A stretch of 44,881 nucleotides of DNA, taken from positions 1 to 44,881 of the forward strand of contig JABHHN010000056.1 in assembly GCA_018671515.1 (NCBI GenBank), written 5' to 3'. The notes under the pieces are model-generated. The model worked only from the letters and a program-made list of their open reading frames with translations, had not been told where the DNA came from and did not search any database. Origin of the DNA: an archaeon. GTDB taxonomy: Archaea; Nanobdellota; Nanobdellia; Woesearchaeales; GW2011-AR15. A program made the position numbers and the translations under genes. Positions 28,522 to 37,429 of this stretch are shown piece by piece (within the stretch, counting starts at the first letter, position 1; each line of letters begins with the position of its first letter).

Positions 28522-29754
28522 ATGCAGAAAAAAAAGCTAAAAATTCTTTTTATTTTTCTTATGAAATTTCCGACAAATCATGCAGTACTTACAAATGTTT
28601 ATGCTGATTATTTAGGGAAGAACCATGATGTTACTTGGCTAATGCCAAGAGAAAAACAAGGAAAAAGAGAATTATTTTTTTGGAGAAATATTGAAGTGTT
28701 TACAACTAAAAAATTTAAGGAAAGAAATTTTTTATTTAAATTAATTAATTATTTTTCATCTTATTTTATGAAGAGAAAAATCTTAAAAGAATTATTTAAA
28801 AATAATAAATTTGATATAATACAGACAAGAAATGATCCAATGGACGCACTTTTAGCAATAAAATATTCAAAAAAGTATAGGATTCCATTTGTATATCAAT
28901 ATTCTTTTCCAATCTATGAAAAATTGATTTATACTGCAAAACATGGTGGTAGTGAATTCCCAAGATTTTTTTCATACATATTTGGTCACATTGGAAATTA
29001 TTTAGTTCACAAAATTATTATGAAGAAGGCAGATCTCATTTTGCCAATAAGTGAATGGATGAAAAATGATTTGATTAAAAAAGGAATTCTTTCTAAAAAA
29101 CTGTTTCCTTTCTCTATGGGTGCAAATGTGCCTAAATTATTAGTAAAAAACAAAGAAATATGTAATAAATATAAAATAAAGAAAAATGAAAAAATACTTA
29201 TTTATTTAGGTAATATGGATAAAACGAGAAATTTAGGTTTTTTGATTGAAGTATTTAGAAAATTGAAAATTAAGAAATATAAGTTTAAAGTTCTTATGGT
29301 TGGCGATGGAAAAGATAGAAATCATTTAATGAGATTATGCTCTGAATTTAAGTTAGATAATGTAATATTTACTGGAAAGGTTCCATACCAGAAAGTAAAT
29401 GACTATGTTTCTGTTGCAGATATTGGTCTTAGCCCGTTTAATCCTCTTCCTTTTTTACGAACAACTTCACCTACAAAATTAATGGAATATATGGCTTTAG
29501 GAAAACCTGTAGTTTGTAATGATACACCTGAACAGAAGATGGTTATTGATGAGTCAAAAGCAGGAATATGTGTTAAATACGATGTGAATGAATTTGTATT
29601 GGCTATTGAATCATTATTTAAAAAAAATAAGAAAGATTTAGAAGATATAGGAACAAAAGGCATAGTATGGGTAAAAAAGAATAGAGAATACATGGTACTT
29701 GGAAAAAAATTAGAGGAACAATATATTAAATTATTTTATAGCTTCAATATATAA
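28522..29754 (+). CDS. GT-B glycosyltransferase (family 4-like)
   Basis: 'ILIYLGNMDKTRNLGFLIEVF', 'MVGDGKDRNHLMRL', 'ADIGLSPFNPLPFLRTTSPTKLMEYMALGKPVVCNDTPEQ'. Confidence 0.93.
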   Translation: MQKKKLKILFIFLMKFPTNHAVLTNVYADYLGKNHDVTWLMPREKQGKRELFFWRNIEVFTTKKFKERNFLFKLINYFSSYFMKRKILKELFKNNKFDIIQTRNDPMDALLAIKYSKKYRIPFVYQYSFPIYEKLIYTAKHGGSEFPRFFSYIFGHIGNYLVHKIIMKKADLILPISEWMKNDLIKKGILSKKLFPFSMGANVPKLLVKNKEICNKYKIKKNEKILIYLGNMDKTRNLGFLIEVFRKLKIKKYKFKVLMVGDGKDRNHLMRLCSEFKLDNVIFTGKVPYQKVNDYVSVADIGLSPFNPLPFLRTTSPTKLMEYMALGKPVVCNDTPEQKMVIDESKAGICVKYDVNEFVLAIESLFKKNKKDLEDIGTKGIVWVKKNREYMVLGKKLEEQYIKLFYSFNI

Positions 29755-30561
29755 GCTAAGATTTGTATTTGAAACATCAAAGTAATTCGTGTCTCTAAGT
29801 GCTGGACATCTACTTTGCCCATATCCTGATCGATATGTTTCTGAAAAACCTGCTTCTTTTAGCATTTTGATAAGTTTTTCTTCATTCCACCAATTTATAT
29901 GATGCCCTGGATTTTTTCTTTGGATTTGGATATCACATTTTTCGATTAATTTATTTAAGGAGTCTATATAATTCTTATTAGAAAAAATCTTTTTTATTTT
30001 ATCATCATTTATTCCTTTCTTATTATAAATTGTAGAAAGTTGGCTTGCAAATGAATATAAAAATAATTGTTCTAAACTTTTATTTAAGTATAATTTTCCA
30101 TTTTTTTTGAAAAACGACATATCTTTATTTTTATATGCCCAATAGGCAAGATCTATATCAGGTGTTGATATTCTGATAAATTGACCTTTTTTTAGAATTC
30201 TGAATGCTTCTTTGAAGAGAAACAATGCGTTTTCAGTAGTAATATGTTCTATTGTATGACTTGAATAAATGATAGATGCTGAATTTGAGTCAATATTTAT
30301 TGGTTTATTAGATGTTAAGTCATAATCCATATCAAATGAATTTTCTTTATACCATTTACTATAATGGTCGATATTAGTCCAAAATGGGTGTTTGAAATTA
30401 CCTGCCCCAATGTTATAAAATCTTCTATTTTTAGTGGCATCTTTACCAAATAGTTTTACATAATCATTATTTGAAAAAAATTTAGAATGAATTATTTTGT
30501 ATCCTTTTTTTTTAAGTATTTTATTAGGATATGTTTTGAGCTTTTTAATTAATTTTTTCAT
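29731..30561 (-). CDS. SAM-dependent methyltransferase-like protein (glycan locus)
   Basis: 'FYNIGAGNFKHPFWTNIDH', 'IIYSSHTIEHITTENALFLFKEAFRILKKGQFIRISTPDIDLAY'. Confidence 0.85.
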   Translation of the reverse strand: MKKLIKKLKTYPNKILKKKGYKIIHSKFFSNNDYVKLFGKDATKNRRFYNIGAGNFKHPFWTNIDHYSKWYKENSFDMDYDLTSNKPINIDSNSASIIYSSHTIEHITTENALFLFKEAFRILKKGQFIRISTPDIDLAYWAYKNKDMSFFKKNGKLYLNKSLEQLFLYSFASQLSTIYNKKGINDDKIKKIFSNKNYIDSLNKLIEKCDIQIQRKNPGHHINWWNEEKLIKMLKEAGFSETYRSGYGQSRCPALRDTNYFDVSNTNLSLYIEAIK

Positions 30562-30619
30562 CTTTTATATTGAAAAATGGATTCTTTAAATAATTTGTTG
30601 ATAGTTATTAATATTTTTT

Positions 30620-31531
30620 TTATGGTAAAAGTTTGGCTCTTAATTTTAAAAATAATTCTATTGTTTCTTTGTTATAGAAGATTGAACCGAGTATATATTC
30701 ATAATATGCTTTTATTTTTTGAATGGAGTTATATTTTTTTGAAATAGGATAACCTAATTTTTTCAAAAGTTTTGGGATAAAAATTTCTGTATGTATAATT
30801 TCTTTTTTTTTTTTTTCTTTTTTCCATCTAAAGCAAGAAGTAGGATCAAATATTTTTTTTATATCATGGAATGAAGAATTATTTGTCCATTTTACTCCAC
30901 TATGTGAAGTGTGTGTTTTGTCAATACTTATATCTACCTCCAAAAATTTTTCAACCTTTTTTAATGTCTCATTAGTATCTAAAACAAGATCTTCAAATTT
31001 TAAAATTAGAAGATTTTTATTTGATAAAGATATTACATTTTCAATATCATTTTTCCATTCAAAAAAAGTACGATAATAATTATAAAATGCAAATCTGTTT
31101 TTGCTTGAAAGAAGAACATCTCTTGGATCTCTATATAAATATATTACTTTAATGTTTGTTTGATCTAATAATTTGTTTATCCATTTGCCAGTTATTGTAA
31201 CTTTAGTTCCAATAACTTTTTTTCTCTCTTGTTTTTTTATTTCCTTTAATGAGATATTATAAAGTTCTAACAATGTTGAAAAATTGGTATTTAAATTTTC
31301 AAACCAATTTACTTTGAATCTTATGGCTTCTCCTTTAAGCTCAGATAGCATGATATTTTTTTCTCTTTCAGTTAATATCTTATTGAAATCTTTAATATTT
31401 ATTGCGTGGGATGCTCTAAAAATTGTTTGAAGAAAATCTGTCCCAACATATATGTTTTTTTGAGAATTTAAAAAATTTGCAAAGAAAGTTGTTCCTGATC
31501 TTAGATAACCAGATATTAGAAATTCAGTCAT
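30620..31531 (-). CDS. PAPS-dependent sulfotransferase family protein
   Basis: 5'-PSB-like 'ISGYLRSGTTFFANFL'; 3'-PB-like 'VIYLYRDPRDVLLSSKNR'; 'NLLILKFEDLV'. Confidence 0.85.
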   Translation of the reverse strand: MTEFLISGYLRSGTTFFANFLNSQKNIYVGTDFLQTIFRASHAINIKDFNKILTEREKNIMLSELKGEAIRFKVNWFENLNTNFSTLLELYNISLKEIKKQERKKVIGTKVTITGKWINKLLDQTNIKVIYLYRDPRDVLLSSKNRFAFYNYYRTFFEWKNDIENVISLSNKNLLILKFEDLVLDTNETLKKVEKFLEVDISIDKTHTSHSGVKWTNNSSFHDIKKIFDPTSCFRWKKEKKKKEIIHTEIFIPKLLKKLGYPISKKYNSIQKIKAYYEYILGSIFYNKETIELFLKLRAKLLP

Positions 31532-31589
31532 TATTGCATTGTTTCTAAAAAGATATATTTAAATGTTTTTATAATTTGGTTCTTTTCTT

Positions 31590-32384
31590 ATGAAAGAAAA
31601 ACTTGAATTGATGATTAAATTGGCTAGACAAGCTGGTAATCAAATCATGAAAATTTATTCCAAAGAAAACATAATTAAATATGTTAAAGAGGATAATTCT
31701 CCTCTAACAGAAGCAGATAAGCGTTCTAATTCTGTAATTATTAGAGGATTATTAAAAAAATATCCTAAAATTCCAGTGATGAGTGAAGAAAATGAGCACA
31801 AAATTAATTTTGAAAAATGCGAAAAAATATGGATATTAGATCCATTGGATGGGACCAAAGAATTTATTAAAAAAAATGGAGAATTTTCAGTAAATATTGC
31901 TTATGTTGAAAATAAAAGACCAGTAATAGGAGTTATATTTTTTCCTGTTTTAAATGAACTATATTATGCAATTAGAAATAAAGGCAGTTTTTGTTTTAAT
32001 GGTAGTAAAATTAATAATATTCAAGTATCAAAAAAAGATATAACTGAAGATATGGTATTGACTAGAAGTCGTTCACATGCAAGTGAAAAATTGTTGAAAT
32101 TTATTGAAATATTTAAAATACAAAAAGTGTTAGTAAAAGGGAGTTCATTAAAAGGATGTTTGATAGCAAAAGGTACAGCAGATGTTTATATTCGTTTTGG
32201 AAATGTTCATGAATGGGATATTTGTGCAATGGATATTATTATAAAGGAAGCGGGTGGAAAAATAACTAATTTTAAAGATGAGGAAATAAAGTACAATAAT
32301 AAGGATACTATAATTAATGGTTTTATGGTTTCAAATACATTATTACACGAAAAAATATTACAAAAGGTGAAAAATATTGACTAA
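31590..32384 (+). CDS. cysQ: Inositol-monophosphatase-superfamily phosphatase, CysQ-like (PAP phosphatase)
   Basis: 'DNSPLTEADKRSNSVI', 'PVMSEEN', 'WILDPLDGTKEFIKKNGEFSVNIA', 'HEWDICAMDIIIKEAGGKITNF'; adjacent to APS kinase genes. Confidence 0.9.
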   Translation: MKEKLELMIKLARQAGNQIMKIYSKENIIKYVKEDNSPLTEADKRSNSVIIRGLLKKYPKIPVMSEENEHKINFEKCEKIWILDPLDGTKEFIKKNGEFSVNIAYVENKRPVIGVIFFPVLNELYYAIRNKGSFCFNGSKINNIQVSKKDITEDMVLTRSRSHASEKLLKFIEIFKIQKVLVKGSSLKGCLIAKGTADVYIRFGNVHEWDICAMDIIIKEAGGKITNFKDEEIKYNNKDTIINGFMVSNTLLHEKILQKVKNID

Positions 32385-33294
32385 AAGAGCTGTTTATATT
32401 GGAAGGTGGACTCCATTTCATATGGGACATCTAGAAATTATGAAAAAAAAAATTGAGCAAAAAGTACCGTTATTAATATTAATTAGAAATACACATTATG
32501 ATTTGTATCCTCCTGATTTAAGGAAAAGAATGATAGATGCAGCAATGAGAAAACTTAAAGTGGATGCAAAAACACTTATTATAGATGATATAGAAAGTGT
32601 AAATTGGGGTAGGGGAGTTGGATATGAAGTAAATGAAGTAGATGTACAAACTGAAATTAAGAATATAAGTGCTACTGAAATAAGAGAAAGAATTTCAAAA
32701 AATGATAATTCTTGGAAGACTATGATTCCTGAAGGTGCTAATAAAGTTCTTGAAGATTATTTAAAAGAATCAGGTTTAGTAGTTTGGTTTACTGGGTTAC
32801 CAAAATCTGGAAAATCAACAATATCTAGTTTGGTAAATTATAAATTGGAAAGGATGGGGATAAAGAGCGAAAATGTAGATAGTAAATTAATTAGATCAAC
32901 TTTTTCTAAAGATTTAGGATTTACAAAAGAAGATAGGTTGAAAAATTTAGAAAATGCAAAATATTTGACTTCTTTTTTATCTAAGAATGGTGCTTATGTA
33001 ATATGTTCTTTCATTAGTCCTTTTAAAGATGAAAGAGATAAAATTAGGAAAGAAATAGAAAAAAATTCTAATTTTGTAGAAGTTTATGTTAAAGCATCTA
33101 TTGACATATGTAAAAAAAGAGATGGTGAAGGATTATATAAATTAGCAGAGGAAGGAAAGATTCAAAACTTTACAGGTGTTAGTGATCCTTATGAAATTCC
33201 TGAAAATTCAGAAATTGTCTTGGATACTGAAAAATACACTGCAGAAGAATGTGCCAATAAAGTAGTGGATTACATTTTATCTTTTAAAAAATGA
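32377..33294 (+). CDS. Fusion: HxGH nucleotidylyltransferase domain + APS-kinase-like domain
   Basis: N-term 'VYIGRWTPFHMGHLEIM...PPDLRKRMIDAAM...ISATEIRERI'; C-term P-loop 'VVWFTGLPKSGKST' and 'EGLYKLAEEGKIQNFTGVSDPYEIPE' but 'DSKLIRSTFSKDLGF' replaces the DGDNVR motif. Confidence 0.88.
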   Translation: MTKRAVYIGRWTPFHMGHLEIMKKKIEQKVPLLILIRNTHYDLYPPDLRKRMIDAAMRKLKVDAKTLIIDDIESVNWGRGVGYEVNEVDVQTEIKNISATEIRERISKNDNSWKTMIPEGANKVLEDYLKESGLVVWFTGLPKSGKSTISSLVNYKLERMGIKSENVDSKLIRSTFSKDLGFTKEDRLKNLENAKYLTSFLSKNGAYVICSFISPFKDERDKIRKEIEKNSNFVEVYVKASIDICKKRDGEGLYKLAEEGKIQNFTGVSDPYEIPENSEIVLDTEKYTAEECANKVVDYILSFKK

Positions 33295-33869
33295 AAAGGA
33301 ATATAAGTAAAGAATATGGATATATAGATAAGGAAAAGAGATCTAAATTAATTGGATTAGATAATAATGTAATTTGGTTTACAGGTTTTTCTGGTTCAGG
33401 TAAATCAACATTAGCATACGAATTGGAAAAAAATTTAGTTGAAAAAGGAATTTTGAGTTTTGTTTTAGATGGTGATAATGTTCGTCATGGTTTAAATTCA
33501 GATTTGGGTTTTTCCTTAGAAGATAGAGAAGAAAATATCAGAAGAATAGCAGAGGTATCTAAATTATTTTATGATTCAGGGATTTTTCTTATTGTTAGTT
33601 TCATAAGTCCCTATAATAAAGATAGAGAGTATGCAAGAAAACTTATTGGAAAGGATTTTATTGAAGTTTATGTTAAGTGTTCAATTGAAGAATGTAAAAA
33701 TAGAGATCCAAAAGGATTGTATAAAAAGGTAGAAAAAGGAGAGATTTTGAATTTTACAGGTATTAGTGATCCATATGAAATTCCAAAAAATCCTGAAATT
33801 GTATTAAATACTGAAAATTTGTTAATTGATGAATGTATTAAAAAATTACTAAAACATATAAATATTTAA
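33291..33869 (+). CDS. cysC: Adenylyl-sulfate (APS) kinase
   Basis: 'VIWFTGFSGSGKSTLA', 'VLDGDNVRHGLNSDLGFSLEDREENIRRIAEVSKLF', 'KGLYKKVEKGEILNFTGISDPYEIP'. Confidence 0.96.
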   Translation: MKRNISKEYGYIDKEKRSKLIGLDNNVIWFTGFSGSGKSTLAYELEKNLVEKGILSFVLDGDNVRHGLNSDLGFSLEDREENIRRIAEVSKLFYDSGIFLIVSFISPYNKDREYARKLIGKDFIEVYVKCSIEECKNRDPKGLYKKVEKGEILNFTGISDPYEIPKNPEIVLNTENLLIDECIKKLLKHINI

Positions 33870-33882
33870 CAATTTTTTATTT

Positions 33883-34839
33883 TCAAGTAATATTCAATTC
33901 ATCCAATCCATTTTCTTTCATTATTTCAAATAATATTTTATGAGAAAGGAATGATTCTTCAATGTTTGGCATCTTTGGTTTTTTATTTTCCAAAATTTCC
34001 ATTATTGTTTCATCTGTAATCATGCTTACGTGCATTATAACAAAATCTTTTTCTTTGATATTTAATTTATTATCAATAACTAAATATTTTTCTTTGAAAT
34101 CAAAGATTTTATAGATTTCATTTTTTAAATTTATTTCTACAAATTCTATTTTTTCTTTTTCTTCATTATCGAAATTGATTTGAACTTCGTGCATATCATC
34201 AAATTTTATAATCATATTTGCTGAAAAATCAAAGAATCCTTTTCTTTTTTGTTCATATGGTTCAAAAGTTTCAGAATATTGTATTTCATAATTTTTAGCA
34301 TCTAATAACCAAGTGGCAAGTTCTATGAAATGGATTCCAGTACATGCGAAACCTCTTTTTTTTATTTGAATATTTATATTAACGTTTTCTTTTGTATTTA
34401 ATATTGATTTTATTTGCATGTATAGTTTATAATAGTGTCTTCTGAAATTAAGATAAATTGGAATTTTATTTGTTTTAGATAATTCTATTATTTTATTATA
34501 ATCTTCAATATTTTGTGTAAATGGTTTTTCAGTAATTATAGCTTTTGGGTTTTTTGAAATAACATCTTCAATAATTTGTTTTCTTACGTCTGCAGAAGTA
34601 GCAATTATCACAATTGTTTTTGAATCAATTTTATTGATTGTATTATCATAACTTTCAATCATTTCTAAATTTTTTATATGAATATTTTCGTTTTTAAGAA
34701 ATTGTTTTGTATTTTCTATACTTTCTTTGTTTATATCATACCCTATTATTTCATATTCTATTTTTAGATTAAAGATTGCTTGGATATGTCTTCTGGCAAT
34801 TCCACCAAGACCTATTATCACTATTTTTTGTTTATTCAT
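33883..34839 (-). CDS. Gfo/Idh/MocA-family oxidoreductase (1)
   Basis: 'KIVIIGLGGIARRHIQAI', 'IITEKPFTQNIEDYNKIIELSKTNKIPIYLNFRRHY'; the ORF track starts at 34851, internal ATG at 34839 fits the family better. Confidence 0.88.
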   Translation of the reverse strand: MNKQKIVIIGLGGIARRHIQAIFNLKIEYEIIGYDINKESIENTKQFLKNENIHIKNLEMIESYDNTINKIDSKTIVIIATSADVRKQIIEDVISKNPKAIITEKPFTQNIEDYNKIIELSKTNKIPIYLNFRRHYYKLYMQIKSILNTKENVNINIQIKKRGFACTGIHFIELATWLLDAKNYEIQYSETFEPYEQKRKGFFDFSANMIIKFDDMHEVQINFDNEEKEKIEFVEINLKNEIYKIFDFKEKYLVIDNKLNIKEKDFVIMHVSMITDETIMEILENKKPKMPNIEESFLSHKILFEIMKENGLDELNIT

Positions 34840-35785
34840 TTTTATAACCACATATTTTATTTATTATTTTGAAGGTTTCTATCTGCTCTTCCAAATTTGG
34901 CATTTTTAGATTATAATCTTTTTGTTCAAGAAATTGCATAACTAATTTGTAGAGACCTGGTTTATAGTTTTTATCATCAGAATCTTCATTCTGAATCTGA
35001 ATCCAATTAAATTGATTTTTTTTACAGAAATGTAATTCTTCTATTGGTGATAATTTATATCTACCTTCTTTTGTAGATACTTCAATGCTCCATCTTCCTC
35101 CACCAGTCCAAGTTGCGAAGTAACTAAATAAACAATTTTTAGTTTTTCCACATCCTACAAATATTGTTCCGCTTGGATGACAATCTAAATGTCCTTCAAT
35201 CTTAGGTATTAAATCTATAGGATTTCCAATTATATCAAAAGCTGTGTCTATGACATGGATGGAATTACCAAGACCTTGGATTTTTATTATTTCTAAGTTT
35301 CTATTTGACTGAAGTAAATCTTTTTCTCTTTCAGTAAAATCAAAGAATGCACCAAGAGGACCACCATCTTTTTTTATATTTTCTTTTAACATCATTACTG
35401 AATTATATGATCTTCTATTATGTGCAAAAATTATTTTTTGATTGTCTTTTTTTTCATTTAGAATTTCATTTAATTCATTTATATTTTTTGATCCTGGTTT
35501 TTCAACTAATATGTTTTGAATACCGTGTTTTATGCAACTTATTGTTACATCTTTTGTAGATTCTATTGTTGTTGCTACAATAGCATATTTTATGGATTTT
35601 TTATCAAATAAGTTCAATGTTTGAGATCCGTTTCCATATCCAACAAATTCAAATTGTTTAGCAATTTCGTCTGCCTTTTTTCCATCTCTACCAACTACGA
35701 TACATTCAAAGTCTAGATTATTTAAAATCTTTAAGTATTCTAAACCCATTTTTCCTGTTCCAAATAATATTATTTTTTCTTTCAT
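34832..35785 (-). CDS. Gfo/Idh/MocA-family oxidoreductase (2)
   Basis: 'IILFGTGKMGLEYLKIL', 'YAIVATTIESTKDVTISCIKHGIQNILVEKPGSKNINELNEIL', 'FAHNRRSYNS'. Confidence 0.88.
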   Translation of the reverse strand: MKEKIILFGTGKMGLEYLKILNNLDFECIVVGRDGKKADEIAKQFEFVGYGNGSQTLNLFDKKSIKYAIVATTIESTKDVTISCIKHGIQNILVEKPGSKNINELNEILNEKKDNQKIIFAHNRRSYNSVMMLKENIKKDGGPLGAFFDFTEREKDLLQSNRNLEIIKIQGLGNSIHVIDTAFDIIGNPIDLIPKIEGHLDCHPSGTIFVGCGKTKNCLFSYFATWTGGGRWSIEVSTKEGRYKLSPIEELHFCKKNQFNWIQIQNEDSDDKNYKPGLYKLVMQFLEQKDYNLKMPNLEEQIETFKIINKICGYKNE

Positions 35786-37374
35786 TTTTCTCCGTTTAAT
35801 TTAATTATATTTTTTGCTATTCTTTCTGCAGATTTACCATCTAGTTTATGGTAATAATATTTAATATCTTCATCAATGTTTTTTTTAATATTTTTTCTAA
35901 ATGTTTTATCTTCAATCATTTTTTTTAATATTTTGCTATAATTGTCTGAATAATTGACATATGTAAGGCTTTTTGCTTCTGGAAATATAGAGTCTTTTTT
36001 ATTAAATTTTATTACAAGTGTAGGTTTTTTTAGTGCCAATGCATCAAGGATTGCTGCCGAACCAAAAGAAATTGTAATACTTGCATTTAATATTGAATCG
36101 TAGAGTATGTTTTGGTTTTTATTTGATTGAATAGATTTGATTATTTCATAATCTTTGATTCCATTGAATTCAAGTGCATCTGAATATAAATATTCTTTTT
36201 TATCTCTAGGATGCATCTTAATTTTTATGTTTTTGAATCCTTTAAGACTTTCAAAAGCTTTTTTTAGAAATTCTGAATATTTTTTTTCACCATAATCAAC
36301 ATATTTATGTTGTGAAAATATAAGGATGTCTTTTTCTTTGCTTTTTTTATTTTTATATTTATTAATTACATCATCAATAAGATATGGTCCTACAGCTTTA
36401 ATTTTATTATTATTAATTTTAGAACCTTCTAATATTTTTTGCTTGTCCGATTCACTAAAGACAAAATAATTTGTATTTGGAAAAAATTCATAGTATTTTC
36501 CATGCCACTGCGTTGCGTGTGCTAAATATATTCCAGGAATATTTTGCTTATAACATGCAGCTAAGGCACATCGTTCTCGGATTCCTGAAATAGTAAGAAT
36601 TGAGCCAAGATTTTCAGTTTTTATTATCTCTTTAAATAAATAATAATAATATATGTTAGCAAAAATTATTGGAAAACTAAACAAAAAGTTTAGATCGTCT
36701 TTTACATAAGTGAATATACTTTGACCCTCAATTTGAAAAGCATTTTGCTTATTTTTTATATTTAAATTCTTCCATTTTTTATGGATTTTAATTGATTCAG
36801 AAATGCTATTTTTAAATATATTTAATGTGCTATAATCTAAGACTTTGATATAGTCCCCTTTATTCTTTGGTTTTTTCCAAGGTTTTAGTAATTGTGTTCC
36901 AACGATTATTAATGGTTTCTTTTTTTCTTTGATTAGTTCATCATATATTTTTTTTGTTCTATAAATATCAGTTATTTTTTCTTTAGAATTAATTTTTATT
37001 TCTGATTCATGCGTCAATATTCCAATCCTTTTTTTTTCTGTTCCATTTCTTTTTTTATTTTTATTAGCAAAAAGTGAAATAAATAAAAAGTATAATATTG
37101 TAAAATTTAAATAGATAGAAATTCCAAAATAGATGACTTTTGTTCTTAATTGAATAAGGAAAGATTCTTTTTTTTTGTTTATAATTGGTTGATATCTAGT
37201 ATCGCTATCTCTGAATGGGATATTATAAGATAATGAGAAAAATCTGAATCTATGAAATGTCCAATAATGTATGTCTTTATCAAATGTCAGAAATTCATCG
37301 ATGGTTTTATTTCCATTAATTTTTTTACATGCCCAATTAGACAATAAATCTTGATATTTTTCTTTATTTTGCAA
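35782..37374 (-). CDS. Putative GT-B glycosyl-/glycerophosphotransferase-like enzyme
   Basis: 'GIYLAHATQWHGKYYEFFPNTNYFVFSESDKQ', 'IKMHPRDKKEYLYSD', 'ASITISFGSAAILDALALKKPTLVIKF' typical of GT-B/CDP-glycerol-transferase-like C-lobes. Confidence 0.7.
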   Translation of the reverse strand: MQNKEKYQDLLSNWACKKINGNKTIDEFLTFDKDIHYWTFHRFRFFSLSYNIPFRDSDTRYQPIINKKKESFLIQLRTKVIYFGISIYLNFTILYFLFISLFANKNKKRNGTEKKRIGILTHESEIKINSKEKITDIYRTKKIYDELIKEKKKPLIIVGTQLLKPWKKPKNKGDYIKVLDYSTLNIFKNSISESIKIHKKWKNLNIKNKQNAFQIEGQSIFTYVKDDLNFLFSFPIIFANIYYYYLFKEIIKTENLGSILTISGIRERCALAACYKQNIPGIYLAHATQWHGKYYEFFPNTNYFVFSESDKQKILEGSKINNNKIKAVGPYLIDDVINKYKNKKSKEKDILIFSQHKYVDYGEKKYSEFLKKAFESLKGFKNIKIKMHPRDKKEYLYSDALEFNGIKDYEIIKSIQSNKNQNILYDSILNASITISFGSAAILDALALKKPTLVIKFNKKDSIFPEAKSLTYVNYSDNYSKILKKMIEDKTFRKNIKKNIDEDIKYYYHKLDGKSAERIAKNIIKLNGEK

Positions 37375-37429
37375 TATTGCTCTCCTCTAAAAATAAATAA
37401 ATATAATAAATATAAAAATATAAGTAAAG

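Noticed and set aside
32377-32790. Calling the N-terminal domain a plain NMN adenylyltransferase (NadM)
   Set aside because: HxGH and ISATEIR motifs fit the superfamily, but fusion to an APS-kinase-like domain next to cysC/cysQ makes an NAD role doubtful; substrate left open.
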